A stretch of DNA of 13,443 nucleotides from Ktedonobacteraceae bacterium (GTDB taxonomy: Bacteria > Chloroflexota > Ktedonobacteria > Ktedonobacterales > Ktedonobacteraceae). The notes under the pieces were generated by a model. It was not told the origin of the DNA. It did no database searches and saw only the letters and a list, made by a program, of their open reading frames with translations. Both the position numbers and the translations under genes were made by a program. The stretch is taken from NCBI GenBank assembly GCA_014896635.1, contig JADBKA010000123.1:1-13443 (forward strand), read 5' to 3'. How positions within the stretch are numbered: the first letter of the stretch is position 1; the number at the start of each line of letters is the position of its first letter. Shown here in pieces: positions 13,424-13,443 of this stretch.

Positions 13424-13443
13424 TCCATAAAATGAGCAACTAT

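Larger units (their letters stand above)
11345..13443 (+). mobile_element. IS607-family insertion sequence (tnpA + tnpB)
   Basis: A serine-recombinase tnpA overlaps a tnpB gene, the standard IS607 layout. These elements move through a circular intermediate, lack long terminal inverted repeats and leave no target duplication, so the exact ends cannot be read here. The left end lies between the oxidase promoter (about 11270) and 11360. The right end lies after tnpB (13394) and may be near or beyond the window edge. Related motifs TTAGAATAC (11377-11385) and TTGGAATAC (13412-13420), and an inverted pair CATGTAT (11369-11375) / ATACATG (13417-13423), mark both ends. Confidence 0.85.

Overview
The window is a stretch of bacterial chromosome with moderately high GC. 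Its content points, by inference only, to a soil bacterium of the Chloroflexota, most likely Ktedonobacteria-like. The clues are a membrane-anchored kinase-fold protein with a Ser/Thr/Pro/Gly-rich linker, a Gln/Pro-rich single-pass membrane protein, tandem paralogous methyltransferases and an IS607-type element. No rRNA, tRNA or CRISPR array is visible.

Layout. (1) 1-1983, plus strand: the 3' part of a ROK-family gene, open at the left edge and lacking the usual catalytic Asp, followed after a short gap by a kinase-fold protein whose catalytic motifs are all degenerate (a pseudokinase) and which ends in one membrane helix. (2) 2045-5623, minus strand: a run transcribed leftward as AhpD-like protein, methyltransferase 2, methyltransferase 1, isoaspartyl peptidase/asparaginase. 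Promoter-like sequences in the gaps suggest several transcription units rather than one operon. (3) 5995-7191, plus strand: an M20 metallopeptidase, flanked on both sides by copies of a 22-nt intergenic repeat. (4) 7192-7628: a gene-free region with several inverted repeats, leading into a Gln/Pro-rich membrane-anchored protein (7629-8411). A long bidirectional terminator hairpin lies at its end. (5) 8493-11132, minus strand: a single-chain fusion of GlcD-like and GlcE-like flavoprotein subunits. (6) 11345 to the right edge: an IS607-family insertion sequence with a serine recombinase (tnpA) and an intact-looking TnpB RNA-guided nuclease gene, with hairpins at the 3' end that may belong to an omega RNA.

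The most notable item is the AhpD-like gene at 5099-5623 (minus). Its reading frame is interrupted by one TGA exactly where the family has the second Cys of the redox CxxC motif. Twenty nucleotides after that TGA begins the loop of a perfect GC-rich hairpin with a G-led loop. The spacing of Glu62, Cys74, Sec77 and His81 matches AhpD exactly. This reads as an unrecognised selenoprotein with a CxxU active site, not as two short genes or a pseudogene.
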